From: Aquificota bacterium
GTDB lineage: Bacteria > Aquificota > Aquificia > Aquificales > Hydrogenothermaceae
Length of the DNA: 17,620 bases
Assembly: GCA_013153235.1 (NCBI GenBank)
Contig: JAADEU010000123.1
Span: 1-17,620, forward strand
Direction: 5' to 3'
The position numbers and the translations under genes are program-made. The notes under the pieces are model-generated. The model was not told where the DNA came from, did no database searches, and worked only from the letters and a program-made list of their open reading frames with translations. Below, one piece after another: positions 6,419 to 14,182 of the stretch (position 1 is its first letter; the number at the start of each line of letters is the position of its first letter).

Positions 6419-7535
6419 AGACCTTTATGTGGTTGTACAGTGTATCCCTTTCAACAGGGATTTTACCTGCCTCTTTAATCAGTCTGATGAGTTTTTCTTT
6501 CTGCTGCTGTGTTGGGGATTTTGCCCCTGCAAAATGGGCGATTTTCTCCTCCATTACAGTTCCGTCCATATCATCAGCCCCAAAATTCAGTGCAACCTGT
6601 GCAATTTTTTCACCTATCATAACCCAGTACGCCTTGATGTGGGGGATGTTATCCAGCATCAGCCTTGAAACTGCAATCGTCTTCAGGTCATCAACACCGT
6701 GGGTATGCTCTGTTATATTCAGCTCGTTGTTTTCAGGCTGATATGCAAGGGGAATAAAACATGTAAAGCCCCCTGTCTCGTCCTGGGCTTCCCTGATTTT
6801 GACCATATGGTCTATTCTTTCTTCGTATGTCTCCACATGGCCGTAGAGCATGGTTACAGTTGAGTGGAGTCCCATTTTATGGGCTGTTTTATGAACCTCA
6901 AGGTACTTTTTCCAGCCGATTTTTGTAGGGGCTATGATTCTCCTGACCCTTGGGGAGAAAATCTCAGCCCCACCACCAGGAAGACTTCCCAGTCCAGCCT
7001 CTTTGAGCTTTTCCAGAACCTCTCTGTAGGACAGTCCTGATATTCTGGAAAAGTAATCTATTTCAACGGCTGTAAATGCCTTTATGTGTAGCTGTGGGAA
7101 ATTTTCCTTCAGGATAGATACCATTTTGAGATAAACATCAAAATCCCAGTCAGGATGGAGTCCACCTACAATATGAACCTCAGAAGCCCCCTGCTCAACG
7201 GCGTATTTTGCCTTTGCCAGTATATCCTCGTAGCTCATCTCGTAGGCTTTCGGGTCGTTCTTATCCATGGTGGCAAAGGCACAGAAATTACAGTCCAGAG
7301 CACATATGTTTGTTGGGTTTATCTGGCGGTTTATCACAAAATAGGCGTATCTGCCGTTTTTCTTTTCCGTCACAAAGTTTGCAAGGGTTCCAACTGTAAG
7401 GAGGTCCGGTGTCTCAAACAGTTTCAGCCCATCCTCAGGGGATAGTCTTTTTCCTTCAAGAACCTTGTCTATGATAGGGAAAAGCTCCCTGTCTGACGCA
7501 AAAGACAGCAGTCTCTCAACTTCTGATACAGCCAT
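6411..7535 (-). CDS. mqnE: aminodeoxyfutalosine synthase (radical SAM), futalosine menaquinone pathway
   Basis: MqnE joins 3-[(1-carboxyvinyl)oxy]benzoate to the adenosyl radical of SAM, giving 6-amino-6-deoxyfutalosine. The radical SAM cluster motif CALDCNFC (C78, C82, C85 in this numbering) is complete. LPGGGAEIFSPRVRRI and EVHKTAHKMGLHSTVTMLYGHVET separate MqnE from its relative MqnC. I place the start at ATG 7535, which has AGGAG seven bases upstream and gives 374 aa beginning MAVSEVERLL. An upstream in-frame ATG at 7595 adds 20 residues but has no ribosome site and would leave only 25 bases to the divergent gene. MqnD lies in the divergent unit; mqnA, mqnB and mqnC are not in the window. 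A small membrane gene and a phosphatase gene follow in the same unit. Confidence 0.93.
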   Translation of the reverse strand: MAVSEVERLLSFASDRELFPIIDKVLEGKRLSPEDGLKLFETPDLLTVGTLANFVTEKKNGRYAYFVINRQINPTNICALDCNFCAFATMDKNDPKAYEMSYEDILAKAKYAVEQGASEVHIVGGLHPDWDFDVYLKMVSILKENFPQLHIKAFTAVEIDYFSRISGLSYREVLEKLKEAGLGSLPGGGAEIFSPRVRRIIAPTKIGWKKYLEVHKTAHKMGLHSTVTMLYGHVETYEERIDHMVKIREAQDETGGFTCFIPLAYQPENNELNITEHTHGVDDLKTIAVSRLMLDNIPHIKAYWVMIGEKIAQVALNFGADDMDGTVMEEKIAHFAGAKSPTQQQKEKLIRLIKEAGKIPVERDTLYNHIKVYG

Positions 7536-7563
7536 TGCCGGTCTCCTGGGGTTACTCCCTAAT

Positions 7564-7614
7564 AAGATATCATAAAGATGCCGTGTTGCAACCATTTTTT
7601 ATGGAAGCTAATAT
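7564..7614. promoter_or_regulatory. candidate divergent promoter pair sharing a palindromic TTGCAA
   Basis: TTGCAA (7586-7591) is its own reverse complement and can serve as -35 box in both directions. On the minus strand, TATCTT (7569-7564) follows after 16 bases and would drive mqnE from near 7557. On the plus strand, TAATAT (7609-7614) follows after 17 bases and would start transcription at or very near the ATG at 7621. The boxes are weak (4/6 each), so this is a proposal only. It agrees with the shorter mqnE start. Confidence 0.3.
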
Positions 7615-7620
7615 AAACCT

Positions 7621-8343
7621 ATGGAGAAAATAAAAAGCCTGTCTGTGGAAACTGAAGACGGTTTTGTGTTAAAGGGATTTTTACATTACCCGTCCATTGA
7701 TATGGAAAGGTTCCCTGCTGTGATTTTTGTCCACCAGTTTGCCACAACCCACATAATCTGGGAGGGGTTTGCAAAAAAGGTCAGGGAGCTTGGTTTTGCC
7801 ACACTGCTGTTTGACCTGAGGGGACACGGAATATCAACCCTCCAGAATGGTAAGGAAAACAGAATCATTTTCAATCCAAAGTTCAGCTCACTTGTTGACC
7901 TTATAGGCTTTTTTAAAAAAAGTGCATCAAAGGTGAATTTTAAAAAAATCCCTGAAGATATAGCCCTGTGGGCATCCTACCTCCTTGAAAAAGAAAAGAT
8001 TCGTTATCCGATAGTTTATGTTGGTTCCTCCCTTGGGGGAATATCTGTCATCGGTGCTGTCAGCCTATTCAAGGCTGATGGCGTTGTGTCCATCTCACCG
8101 GGACCACCTGTTATAGTCGGTGAGGCTGTTGTTGAGGATGCCCTCAGGAAAAATGTGGATTTCCTTTTTGTTTCTTCTGTTGAAGACCCACTGGGCAGTG
8201 GGAAACTGGTATTTGAGCTTGTGGGCAAAACATCAGGGGGAGTCTCGATTATAACTTCAGGGAACGGCCACGGTGTAACATTGCTAAAATATACAGAAAG
8301 GTATATTTTAGATTTCCTCAAAAAATTCAGTCTGAAGGTTTAG
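7621..8343 (+). CDS. alpha/beta hydrolase, probable serine esterase/acylaminoacyl-peptidase-like
   Basis: A 240-aa single-domain alpha/beta hydrolase of the cytoplasm; no signal peptide is visible. The beta-hairpin start (SVETEDGFVLKGFLHYP) and VIFVHQFATTH (34-44) form the oxyanion-side strand and loop. FDLRGHGIS (64-72) is the typical DxRGHG segment. GSSLGG (135-140) is the nucleophile elbow with Ser137; VSSVEDPLG gives a candidate Asp189, and GNGHG gives His217. The triad therefore seems complete and in normal order. There is no lid domain, which fits small ester or peptide substrates, but the substrate cannot be read from sequence. The ATG at 7621 has only a weak, rather distant GGAAG upstream. 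Its TAG touches the ATG of the pseudouridine synthase gene, so the two are co-transcribed. Confidence 0.85.
   Translation: MEKIKSLSVETEDGFVLKGFLHYPSIDMERFPAVIFVHQFATTHIIWEGFAKKVRELGFATLLFDLRGHGISTLQNGKENRIIFNPKFSSLVDLIGFFKKSASKVNFKKIPEDIALWASYLLEKEKIRYPIVYVGSSLGGISVIGAVSLFKADGVVSISPGPPVIVGEAVVEDALRKNVDFLFVSSVEDPLGSGKLVFELVGKTSGGVSIITSGNGHGVTLLKYTERYILDFLKKFSLKV
8284..8311. repeat. perfect 11-bp inverted repeat near the end of the hydrolase gene
   Basis: CTAAAATATAC (8284-8294) and GTATATTTTAG (8301-8311) are exact reverse complements separated by AGAAAG. The element lies inside the hydrolase reading frame and 33 bases before the ATG of the pseudouridine synthase gene. It could form an RNA hairpin between the two cistrons or be a protein site. 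It lacks a following T-run, so it is not a standard terminator. Confidence 0.5.
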
Positions 8344-9165
8344 ATGAAAAAAGTCAGGGTAACCCAGGAGACCAGTTTAAAAGAGTTTGTTGCACACCAG
8401 CTGAAAATCTCCAAAAACAGGGCAAAGGAGCTTATAGACTCAAAAACGGTATTTGTTAACAATAAAAGGGTCTGGATAGCATCCTACCAGCTGAAAAAAG
8501 GGGATATTGTTGAACTGCCAACAGTGGACAACAACCCTGACTGGAGTATTGAAAACAGCATTCTGTACGAGGATAGCTTTATAATCGCCGTAAATAAACC
8601 CCCTTTCCTTGAGTCTGAAGGAACCAGAGAAAGTGTTGAGTATCTACTGAGGAGTTTCAAGAAGGACAGAAAAATCAGGGCGATACACAGACTTGACAGG
8701 GAGACAACAGGGGTTCTACTGTTTGCAAAGGATAACAGGATTTTTGAGAAATTCAAAAAACTCTGGCAGGACAAAAAGGTGGAAAAGGTATACTCGGCAA
8801 TCTCACACAACGAGGCTGTATTCAAAAAAAAGGTTGTCAATATCCCTGTGGAGGGAAAGTACGCAAAGAGTTTCATATACACCCAGAAAACCAGAAACGG
8901 CTTCTCACTGTTTAGAATAAAAATTCCAACAGGAAGAAAACACCAGATAAGGATACACCTGTCAAAAATCAGGCACCCTGTGGTGGGGGATAAGCTGTAC
9001 GGACCAAAGGATATGGAAAATCCACTGCTTAAAAACATTAAGAGACATCTGCTCCACGCCCAGACAATTTCATTTTTTCACCCATTTCTGAAAAAAAAGA
9101 TAAAAATAAACGCACCACATTTCCCTGATTTTATTGGCTTTGGAAAAATTATCAGGCTATTGTAA
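8344..9165 (+). CDS. RluA/RluC/RluD-family pseudouridine synthase
   Basis: This enzyme isomerises uridine to pseudouridine in rRNA or tRNA. An N-terminal S4 RNA-binding domain (residues 1-60: LKEFVAHQLKISKNRAKELI, FVNNKRV) is followed by the catalytic domain of the RluA family. The strand ILYEDSFIIAVNKP (73-86) leads to HRLDRETTG (115-123), in which Asp118 is the catalytic nucleophile. KVYSAI and PTGRKHQIRIHL, with GDKLYG, complete the family motifs. At 273 aa it is slightly shorter than RluC/RluD of model bacteria (about 320). The segment NKPPFLESEGT replaces the more usual NKPxGLxVHP. Which uridine is modified cannot be told from sequence. The ATG follows directly on the hydrolase stop with AAGG as ribosome site. 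Confidence 0.93.
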   Translation: MKKVRVTQETSLKEFVAHQLKISKNRAKELIDSKTVFVNNKRVWIASYQLKKGDIVELPTVDNNPDWSIENSILYEDSFIIAVNKPPFLESEGTRESVEYLLRSFKKDRKIRAIHRLDRETTGVLLFAKDNRIFEKFKKLWQDKKVEKVYSAISHNEAVFKKKVVNIPVEGKYAKSFIYTQKTRNGFSLFRIKIPTGRKHQIRIHLSKIRHPVVGDKLYGPKDMENPLLKNIKRHLLHAQTISFFHPFLKKKIKINAPHFPDFIGFGKIIRLL

Positions 9166-9194
9166 AATTTAATAAAACACAAGAGGTGGAAAAA

Positions 9195-10049
9195 TTGGAG
9201 CTGAAAGAGGGAAAAAAGGTTATCAGGGTTGCCCACAGCCCTGACTCAGACGATGCTTTTATGTTTTACGCAATTAACCAGAAAAAGATTGACACAAAGG
9301 GCTATGAGTTTATCGATGTCCTTTCAGACATCGAAACCCTGAACAGGAAAGCCCTTGAGGGGGAATATGAGGTTTCTGCAATTTCCATACATGCCTTCCC
9401 GTATGTTGCCGACAAGTATGCACTCCTTTCCAGCGGGGCAAGTATGGGTGATAACTACGGTCCGATGATTGTGGCAAAGGAACCTTTTGACCCTTCACAG
9501 CTGAAGGAAAAAAAGATAGCCGTACCTGGAACCCTCACATCTGCGTTTCTGGCACTGGAACTTTACCTTGGTACATCTGATTTTAATTACGAGGTGATAC
9601 CTTTTGACCAGATAATACAGGCTGTTAAAGAAGGTAAGGTTGACGCCGGACTGATAATACACGAGGGACAACTTACATACCAGGATGAGGGACTTACATG
9701 TATCGTTGACCTTGGAAAGTGGTGGTACGAAAGGACAGGTGGTCTGCCACTTCCACTTGGTGGAAATGTAATCAGGAAAGACCTTGGCGAAGAAACGATG
9801 AAGGAAATATCGGAGATTCTCAGGGAAAGCATAAAGTACTCCCTTGAACACAGGGACGAGGCTGTAGAGTACGCACTCAAGTACGCAAGGGATATGTCCA
9901 GGGAAAAAGCCGACAAGTTCATAGGTATGTATGTTAATGACCTTACTGTGGATTACGGAGAAAGGGGCAGAAAGGCTATAGAGCTGTTTCTGAAAGAGGC
10001 TTACGAAAAGGGATTTATAGATAAACTCCCTGAAATAAAATTTGTGTAA
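9195..10049 (+). CDS. mqnD: 1,4-dihydroxy-6-naphthoate synthase, futalosine menaquinone pathway
   Basis: MqnD converts cyclic dehypoxanthine futalosine to 1,4-dihydroxy-6-naphthoate, a late step of the futalosine menaquinone route. The fold is that of a periplasmic-binding-like protein working in the cytoplasm, with no signal peptide. VAHSPDSDDAFMFYA (12-26 from the TTG start) is the family hallmark. AISIHAFPYVADKYALLSSGASMGDNYGP and GLIIHEGQLTY follow; His156 in the latter matches the catalytic His known for the Thermus enzyme. I start it at TTG 9195 because GAGGTGG (9183-9189) stands five bases before it. The GTG at 9186, three codons earlier, lies inside that ribosome site. The length is then 284 aa, normal for the family. 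With mqnE on the other side of 7535-7621, this supports use of the futalosine pathway. Confidence 0.93.
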   Translation: MELKEGKKVIRVAHSPDSDDAFMFYAINQKKIDTKGYEFIDVLSDIETLNRKALEGEYEVSAISIHAFPYVADKYALLSSGASMGDNYGPMIVAKEPFDPSQLKEKKIAVPGTLTSAFLALELYLGTSDFNYEVIPFDQIIQAVKEGKVDAGLIIHEGQLTYQDEGLTCIVDLGKWWYERTGGLPLPLGGNVIRKDLGEETMKEISEILRESIKYSLEHRDEAVEYALKYARDMSREKADKFIGMYVNDLTVDYGERGRKAIELFLKEAYEKGFIDKLPEIKFV

Positions 10050-10058
10050 AGGGTAGCC

Positions 10059-10541
10059 ATGAAAATACTGCTCCTTGATGAGGATAAGGCGACATACCAG
10101 GTGCTCAGCGAGGTGGCACAGCTGAGCGGTTCCGAGATTATCCAGATTACAGATATGGAAGAGGCAAAGAGATACGTAAAGGAACACAATGATATAGACG
10201 GTATCATAGCCGAGCAGAAGGTTTCCGGAAAGCCCACATGGGAAATTATCCAGTACATGAAAAACGAGCAGGGGGTCAGGGAGATTCCGTTTATCATCCT
10301 GACCTCTTCCCTTACAGACGACGAAAAGGATTTTTACCAGTACATGGGGGTTACGGCCATACTGGAAAAGCCATTTAATCCCCTTGAGGTGTTCACGGCG
10401 GTTGTTGAACACCTGAAAAAAACAAAAGGTGAAGAGTACATAAAATCCAAACTTGAAGAAGAAGAGGTTGACAAAAACGCATTAAAGAAAATAATAGAGA
10501 AGCTGATTGGTTTCCTTAAAAGCCTGTTTTCAAGGAAGTAA
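10059..10541 (+). CDS. stand-alone receiver-like protein with Glu at the phosphoacceptor site
   Basis: Residues 1-122 fit a CheY-type receiver fold. LLLDED (4-9) gives the acidic pocket; IIAEQKVSG (49-57) is where LxxDxxMPG is expected; IILTSS (79-84) gives Thr82; and LEKPFNPLE (102-110) gives Lys104. The phosphoacceptor Asp is replaced by Glu52, which in other receivers can mimic the phosphorylated state. An acidic helix (126-139) leads to an amphipathic basic C-terminus (IIEKLIGFLKSLFSRK) that could bind membrane or a partner. No DNA-binding or enzymatic output domain is present. The ATG at 10059 lies nine bases after mqnD and its stop overlaps the next ATG by one base. Its function is unknown; partner binding by a locked receiver is inference. 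Confidence 0.8.
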   Translation: MKILLLDEDKATYQVLSEVAQLSGSEIIQITDMEEAKRYVKEHNDIDGIIAEQKVSGKPTWEIIQYMKNEQGVREIPFIILTSSLTDDEKDFYQYMGVTAILEKPFNPLEVFTAVVEHLKKTKGEEYIKSKLEEEEVDKNALKKIIEKLIGFLKSLFSRK

Positions 10542-10888
10542 TGGAGTTTGAAAACTTAGATAGCTGGATAGAGAGGCTTAGAAGTATTTCTGCATCAAAG
10601 GGTGTTGTGGTTCTTGTGGAAGGGAAAAGGGACTTTGACAAGCTGAAGAAACTGGGAATTGAGAATGTATACCCCATCAAAGGCAAAAAGTTTTACGATA
10701 TTCTCGAGGAGCTTGAAGACAGCAGTATGGTCATCGTACTTACAGACCTTGATAAACAGGGGGATAAAATCTCCAGTAAAATCTCTGGGATGCTACAGAG
10801 GGAAGGGATACCTGTTGACAATCTGTTCAGGCAGGCATTGAAAAAATTTGAGATAAAACATATTGAGGACATACCTGTAAGGAGCTGA
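10541..10888 (+). CDS. small Toprim-domain protein (RNase M5/primase-like fold)
   Basis: The 115-aa product is almost only a Toprim domain. [18 protein letters not shown] (22-39) holds the catalytic-type Glu27, and [14 protein letters not shown] (64-77) holds the metal-binding Asp69 and Asp71. [12 protein letters not shown] near the end matches the small Toprim proteins related to ribonuclease M5 and archaeal proteins of this size. All acidic residues of the fold are kept, so it may cut or bind nucleic acid with Mg2+, but no substrate is known. It lacks the C-terminal region of true RNase M5. ATG at 10541 follows AAGGA and overlaps the receiver gene stop (TAATG); hisF starts two bases after its TGA. 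The coupling suggests the receiver and Toprim proteins are made together. Confidence 0.8.
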   Translation: MEFENLDSWIERLRSISASKGVVVLVEGKRDFDKLKKLGIENVYPIKGKKFYDILEELEDSSMVIVLTDLDKQGDKISSKISGMLQREGIPVDNLFRQALKKFEIKHIEDIPVRS

Positions 10889-10890
10889 TA

Positions 10891-11649
10891 ATGCTGGCAA
10901 AGAGAATCATTCCCTGTCTTGATGTAAATAAAGGAAGGGTTGTAAAAGGTGTAAACTTCGTAAATCTGGTTGATGCAGGGGACCCTGTTGAGGCTGCCAA
11001 GGCATACGATGAGGCAGGGGCTGATGAACTTGTATTCCTGGACATAACTGCCTCAGCTGAAGACAGGGATATAATACTGGATGTTGTAAAAGAAACCGCA
11101 GAAACAGTATTTATGCCCCTGACTGTAGGTGGAGGTGTGAGAACCCTTGAGGATATAAGAAAGCTCCTTGAAAGCGGGGCGGACAAGGTCTCCATTAACA
11201 CAGCAGCTGTTAAAGAACCATCCCTTGTGGAGTCTGCAGCGATAAGATTCGGTTCATCTACAATCGTTGTTGCCATAGACGCAAAACAGGTATCCCCTGG
11301 AAAATGGGAGGTTTACATCCACGGGGGAAGAACACCAACAGGTATCGATGCTGTGGAGTGGGCAAAGGCGGTTGAAGACCTTGGGGCAGGGGAAATACTC
11401 CTCACATCCATGGACAGGGATGGAACAAAAAGCGGTTATGACATTCCCCTTACCAGAGCTATAAGTGAGGCTGTATCAATACCTGTTATTGCCTCAGGAG
11501 GAGCAGGTAGTAAGGAACATTTCTACCAGGCATTTGCCGAAGGTCTTGCAGATGCTGCCCTGGCTGCATCACTGTTCCATTTCAAAGAGCTGACCATACA
11601 GGAAGTCAAGGAGTACCTTAAGGAAAGACAGATGCCTGTGAGAATCTGA
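10891..11649 (+). CDS. hisF: imidazole glycerol phosphate synthase, cyclase subunit
   Basis: HisF works with the glutaminase HisH to turn PRFAR and ammonia into imidazole glycerol phosphate and AICAR, in histidine synthesis. The 252-aa TIM barrel is full length. RIIPCLDV places Asp11 and VVAIDAK places Asp130, the two catalytic acids of the family. [21 protein letters not shown] and IASGGAG are the phosphate-binding loops. ATG at 10891 is preceded by GGAG with six bases between. hisH is not next to it, so the subunit partner lies elsewhere. The gene ends its unit: 87 bases without a gene follow before cimA. Confidence 0.97.
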   Translation: MLAKRIIPCLDVNKGRVVKGVNFVNLVDAGDPVEAAKAYDEAGADELVFLDITASAEDRDIILDVVKETAETVFMPLTVGGGVRTLEDIRKLLESGADKVSINTAAVKEPSLVESAAIRFGSSTIVVAIDAKQVSPGKWEVYIHGGRTPTGIDAVEWAKAVEDLGAGEILLTSMDRDGTKSGYDIPLTRAISEAVSIPVIASGGAGSKEHFYQAFAEGLADAALAASLFHFKELTIQEVKEYLKERQMPVRI

Positions 11650-11736
11650 AAAAATCTGCATATCCTCATAATTATAAACATCCCCTTGTGATAAAATTTT
11701 TATAAAATCCATTAACTTTTATTCTGGAGACAACAG

Positions 11737-13308
11737 ATGAAAAAGGTTTTTATTTACGATACAACTCTCAGGGACGGTACGCAGGCTGAAGGCGTCAGCG
11801 TATCTGTGGAAGACAAGCTCAGGATAACCGAAAAGCTTGATGATTTTGGAATCCATTACATAGAGGGTGGATGGCCAGGTTCCAATCCTAAAGATGACGA
11901 GTACTTCAAACAGGTAAAATCCCTGAAGCTCAAAAACTCTAAAATAGCAGCCTTCGGTTCAACAAGGAGGGCATATCTCAGGGTGGAGGATGACCCACTG
12001 ATACAGAACCTGATAAAGGCGGAAACCCCTGTAATCACAATATTTGGAAAAGCGTGGGACCTCCACGTGATAGAGGCTCTCAAAACGACACTTGAGAACA
12101 ACCTGGAGATGGTATACGACACGGTGAGATTCCTGAAGGAAAACACCGACGAGGTTGTGTTTATAGGTGAGCATTTCTTTGATGGCTATAAATCAAACCC
12201 CGATTACGCCTACGCAGTAATGAAAACCGCCCAGGAGGCAGGAGCGGACTTTTTGGTTCTGGCAGATACAAACGGCGGAACCCTGCCAAATGAGATAGAG
12301 CAAATCATAAAACAGCTCAAAGAAAAGGGTCTGGACGGTAATCTGGGTATCCACGCCCACAACGACAGTGATACAGCCGTCTGGAACTCAATTGTTGCAG
12401 TAATGAACGGTGCTGTTCAGGTACACGGAACCATAAACGGCTTTGGGGAAAGATGCGGAAATGCGAATCTCTGCTCAATCATACCAAACCTCACCCTGAA
12501 ACTTGGTTATGAAACAATTCCCCCAGAAAGCATAAAAAGGCTGAAGGAACTATCCACATTTGTTGCCGACATCGTTAACCTTCCTGTACCGAAGAACATG
12601 CCATATGTAGGCGACAGTGCATTTGCCCATAAAGGTGGAGTCCACGCATCTGCAGTCCTCAAAAATCCAAAACTGTACGAGCACATCAACCCTGAGGATG
12701 TTGGAAACAGAAGAAAGATACTGGTTTCTGACCTTGCAGGAAAGTCCAACATCATATACAAGGCAAGGGAGCTCGGTATCGAGATAGATGAGAAGGACCC
12801 GAGACTTGCAGAGCTGGTACAGGAGATAAAGAGACTGGAAAACTACGGATACCACTTTGAGGCCGCCGAGGCTTCACTGGAACTGCTGATTAGAAAACAC
12901 CTTGGAACCCTGAAAAAATACTTTGACCTGGATGCTTACAGGGTACTGATTGCCAGAAGATACACAGATAAGGAACCTGTATCAGAAGCAACGGTGAGGA
13001 TAAGAATAGACAACAGCTACCAGCATACCGCTTCACTGGGATACGGTCCTGTGAACGCACTTGACAGGGCCCTGAAGAAAGCACTTGTTGGTATATATCC
13101 CTCACTTGCCGAGGTTGAGCTTATTGATTACAAGGTTAGAATAGTGAATGAAAGTGCAGGTACCGCCGCCAAGATAAGGGTTCTTATAGAAAGCAAGGAC
13201 AAAGAGAAAAAATGGGGTACCGTAGGTGTATCCGACAACGTGATTGAGGCATCATGGCAGGCGGTTGTGGACAGCTTCATCTATAAACTTGTAAAGGATG
13301 GTGTTTAA
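11737..13308 (+). CDS. cimA: (R)-citramalate synthase
   Basis: CimA condenses pyruvate and acetyl-CoA to (R)-citramalate, opening the threonine-independent route to 2-oxobutyrate and isoleucine. The 523-aa protein has the DRE-TIM barrel: [14 protein letters not shown] (7-20) with Arg12/Asp13, [15 protein letters not shown] (206-210) with metal-binding His206/His208, and [13 protein letters not shown] (231-243). The [10 protein letters not shown] signature and the length place it in the CimA group related to 2-isopropylmalate synthases. The C-terminal part from about residue 415 ([23 protein letters not shown] and [18 protein letters not shown]) is the LeuA-type allosteric domain, consistent with feedback by isoleucine. 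GGAG stands nine bases before the ATG. It opens the long plus-strand gene run. Isopropylmalate synthase or homocitrate synthase is less likely from these motifs. Confidence 0.93.
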   Translation: MKKVFIYDTTLRDGTQAEGVSVSVEDKLRITEKLDDFGIHYIEGGWPGSNPKDDEYFKQVKSLKLKNSKIAAFGSTRRAYLRVEDDPLIQNLIKAETPVITIFGKAWDLHVIEALKTTLENNLEMVYDTVRFLKENTDEVVFIGEHFFDGYKSNPDYAYAVMKTAQEAGADFLVLADTNGGTLPNEIEQIIKQLKEKGLDGNLGIHAHNDSDTAVWNSIVAVMNGAVQVHGTINGFGERCGNANLCSIIPNLTLKLGYETIPPESIKRLKELSTFVADIVNLPVPKNMPYVGDSAFAHKGGVHASAVLKNPKLYEHINPEDVGNRRKILVSDLAGKSNIIYKARELGIEIDEKDPRLAELVQEIKRLENYGYHFEAAEASLELLIRKHLGTLKKYFDLDAYRVLIARRYTDKEPVSEATVRIRIDNSYQHTASLGYGPVNALDRALKKALVGIYPSLAEVELIDYKVRIVNESAGTAAKIRVLIESKDKEKKWGTVGVSDNVIEASWQAVVDSFIYKLVKDGV

Positions 13309-13309
13309 A

Positions 13310-14182
13310 ATGAAAGTAGGCTGGATAGGCCTCGGGCATATGGGAATGCCCATGGTGAAAAACCTTGCAGAGGCAGGGTTTGATGTAAGGGTATGGAACA
13401 GGTCTATCTCCAAAGCAAAGGAAAGTGGACTTCCCTACGCAGAGACCATAAAACAGCTCCTTGGGGATAGGGATGTAATTATTACGATGCTGTTCGGTTC
13501 CCAGTCTGTAGAGGAGGTTTATGGACAGATTGCATCCTCAGGTGTTCCCCTCAGGGGAAAAATATTTATAGACATGACGACTGTTCATCCTGAAACGGCA
13601 AGGAAAATAGCCGAGCTTATGATAAAAAATGGGGCTGATTTCCTTGAGGCACCTGTACTTGGAAGTGTCATACCTGCCAGGGAAGGTAAACTCACAATAC
13701 TGGTAAGCGGTGACAGGGAAACATACGAAAGATGTATGGTGATTTTTGAAAAACTGGGGAAAAATATCTACTATATGGGGGATTACGGTAAAGCATCCAC
13801 CATGAAGCTGATTAACAATACAGTCCTCGGTTCCTTTATGGCCGTTCTTTCCGAAGCGTTTGCCTTTGGGAAGAAAGCAGGACTGGAGCCTGAAACCGTT
13901 TTGGACATACTTTCAAACGGTGCTGGAAAATCAGGGATACTTGATGCAAAAAGGGAAAAACTCCTCAAAGAAGACTACTCAACCCATTTTTCCATTGCAC
14001 TTATACACAAAGATATATGCTATGCCCTTGACCTTGCCAAGGAGTACCACTTCCCTGCGTTTATGACAACACAGACCCTGGACCTTCTCAGTTCTGCCAG
14101 GGCAAATGGTCTTGAAGAAAAGGACTTTTCAGCATTACTTGAAATATATAAAAAATTAGCAAACATTAAGGAGGAGACATGA
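13310..14182 (+). CDS. beta-hydroxyacid dehydrogenase (HIBADH/glyoxylate reductase family)
   Basis: The NAD(P)-dependent enzyme family includes 3-hydroxyisobutyrate dehydrogenase, tartronate semialdehyde reductase and glyoxylate/succinic semialdehyde reductase. The 290-aa protein shows WIGLGHMGMPM (5-15) for the cofactor, VWNRS after beta-2, IDMTTVHPETA (87-97), FLEAPVLGSVIPAREGKL (111-128) and the catalytic Lys166 in MKLINN. The EAPVxGSxxPAxxGxL pattern is closer to the glyoxylate/succinic semialdehyde reductase branch than to HIBADH (APVSGG), but the substrate is not fixed. The start at ATG 13310 stands one base after the cimA stop and about 11 bases after AAGGA. ATG 13298 lies within cimA without room for a ribosome site. 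The gene's stop overlaps the next ATG as ATGA. Confidence 0.88.
   Translation: MKVGWIGLGHMGMPMVKNLAEAGFDVRVWNRSISKAKESGLPYAETIKQLLGDRDVIITMLFGSQSVEEVYGQIASSGVPLRGKIFIDMTTVHPETARKIAELMIKNGADFLEAPVLGSVIPAREGKLTILVSGDRETYERCMVIFEKLGKNIYYMGDYGKASTMKLINNTVLGSFMAVLSEAFAFGKKAGLEPETVLDILSNGAGKSGILDAKREKLLKEDYSTHFSIALIHKDICYALDLAKEYHFPAFMTTQTLDLLSSARANGLEEKDFSALLEIYKKLANIKEET

Noticed and set aside
9313..9334. 8-bp perfect hairpin (TCGATGTC / GACATCGA, six-base loop) inside mqnD
   Set aside because: It lies well inside a conserved coding region (FIDVLSDIETL), has no following T-run and is not near a gene junction; coding coincidence is the simpler view.
10103..10127. 7-bp inverted repeat GCTCAGC / GCTGAGC in the receiver gene
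   Set aside because: Short arms with an 11-base spacer in coding sequence are expected by chance in a window of this size.
9495..10412. 305-codon minus-strand open frame across mqnD and the receiver gene
   Set aside because: It lies opposite two recognised genes, is rich in Cys, Phe, His and Leu, and shows no family motif; it is a shadow frame.
11650..11736. Promoter or terminator between hisF and cimA
   Set aside because: Several TAAAAT and TATAAA strings occur, but none has an acceptable -35 box at 16-18 bases, and no GC-rich hairpin with a T-run is visible. A promoter is likely but cannot be placed.
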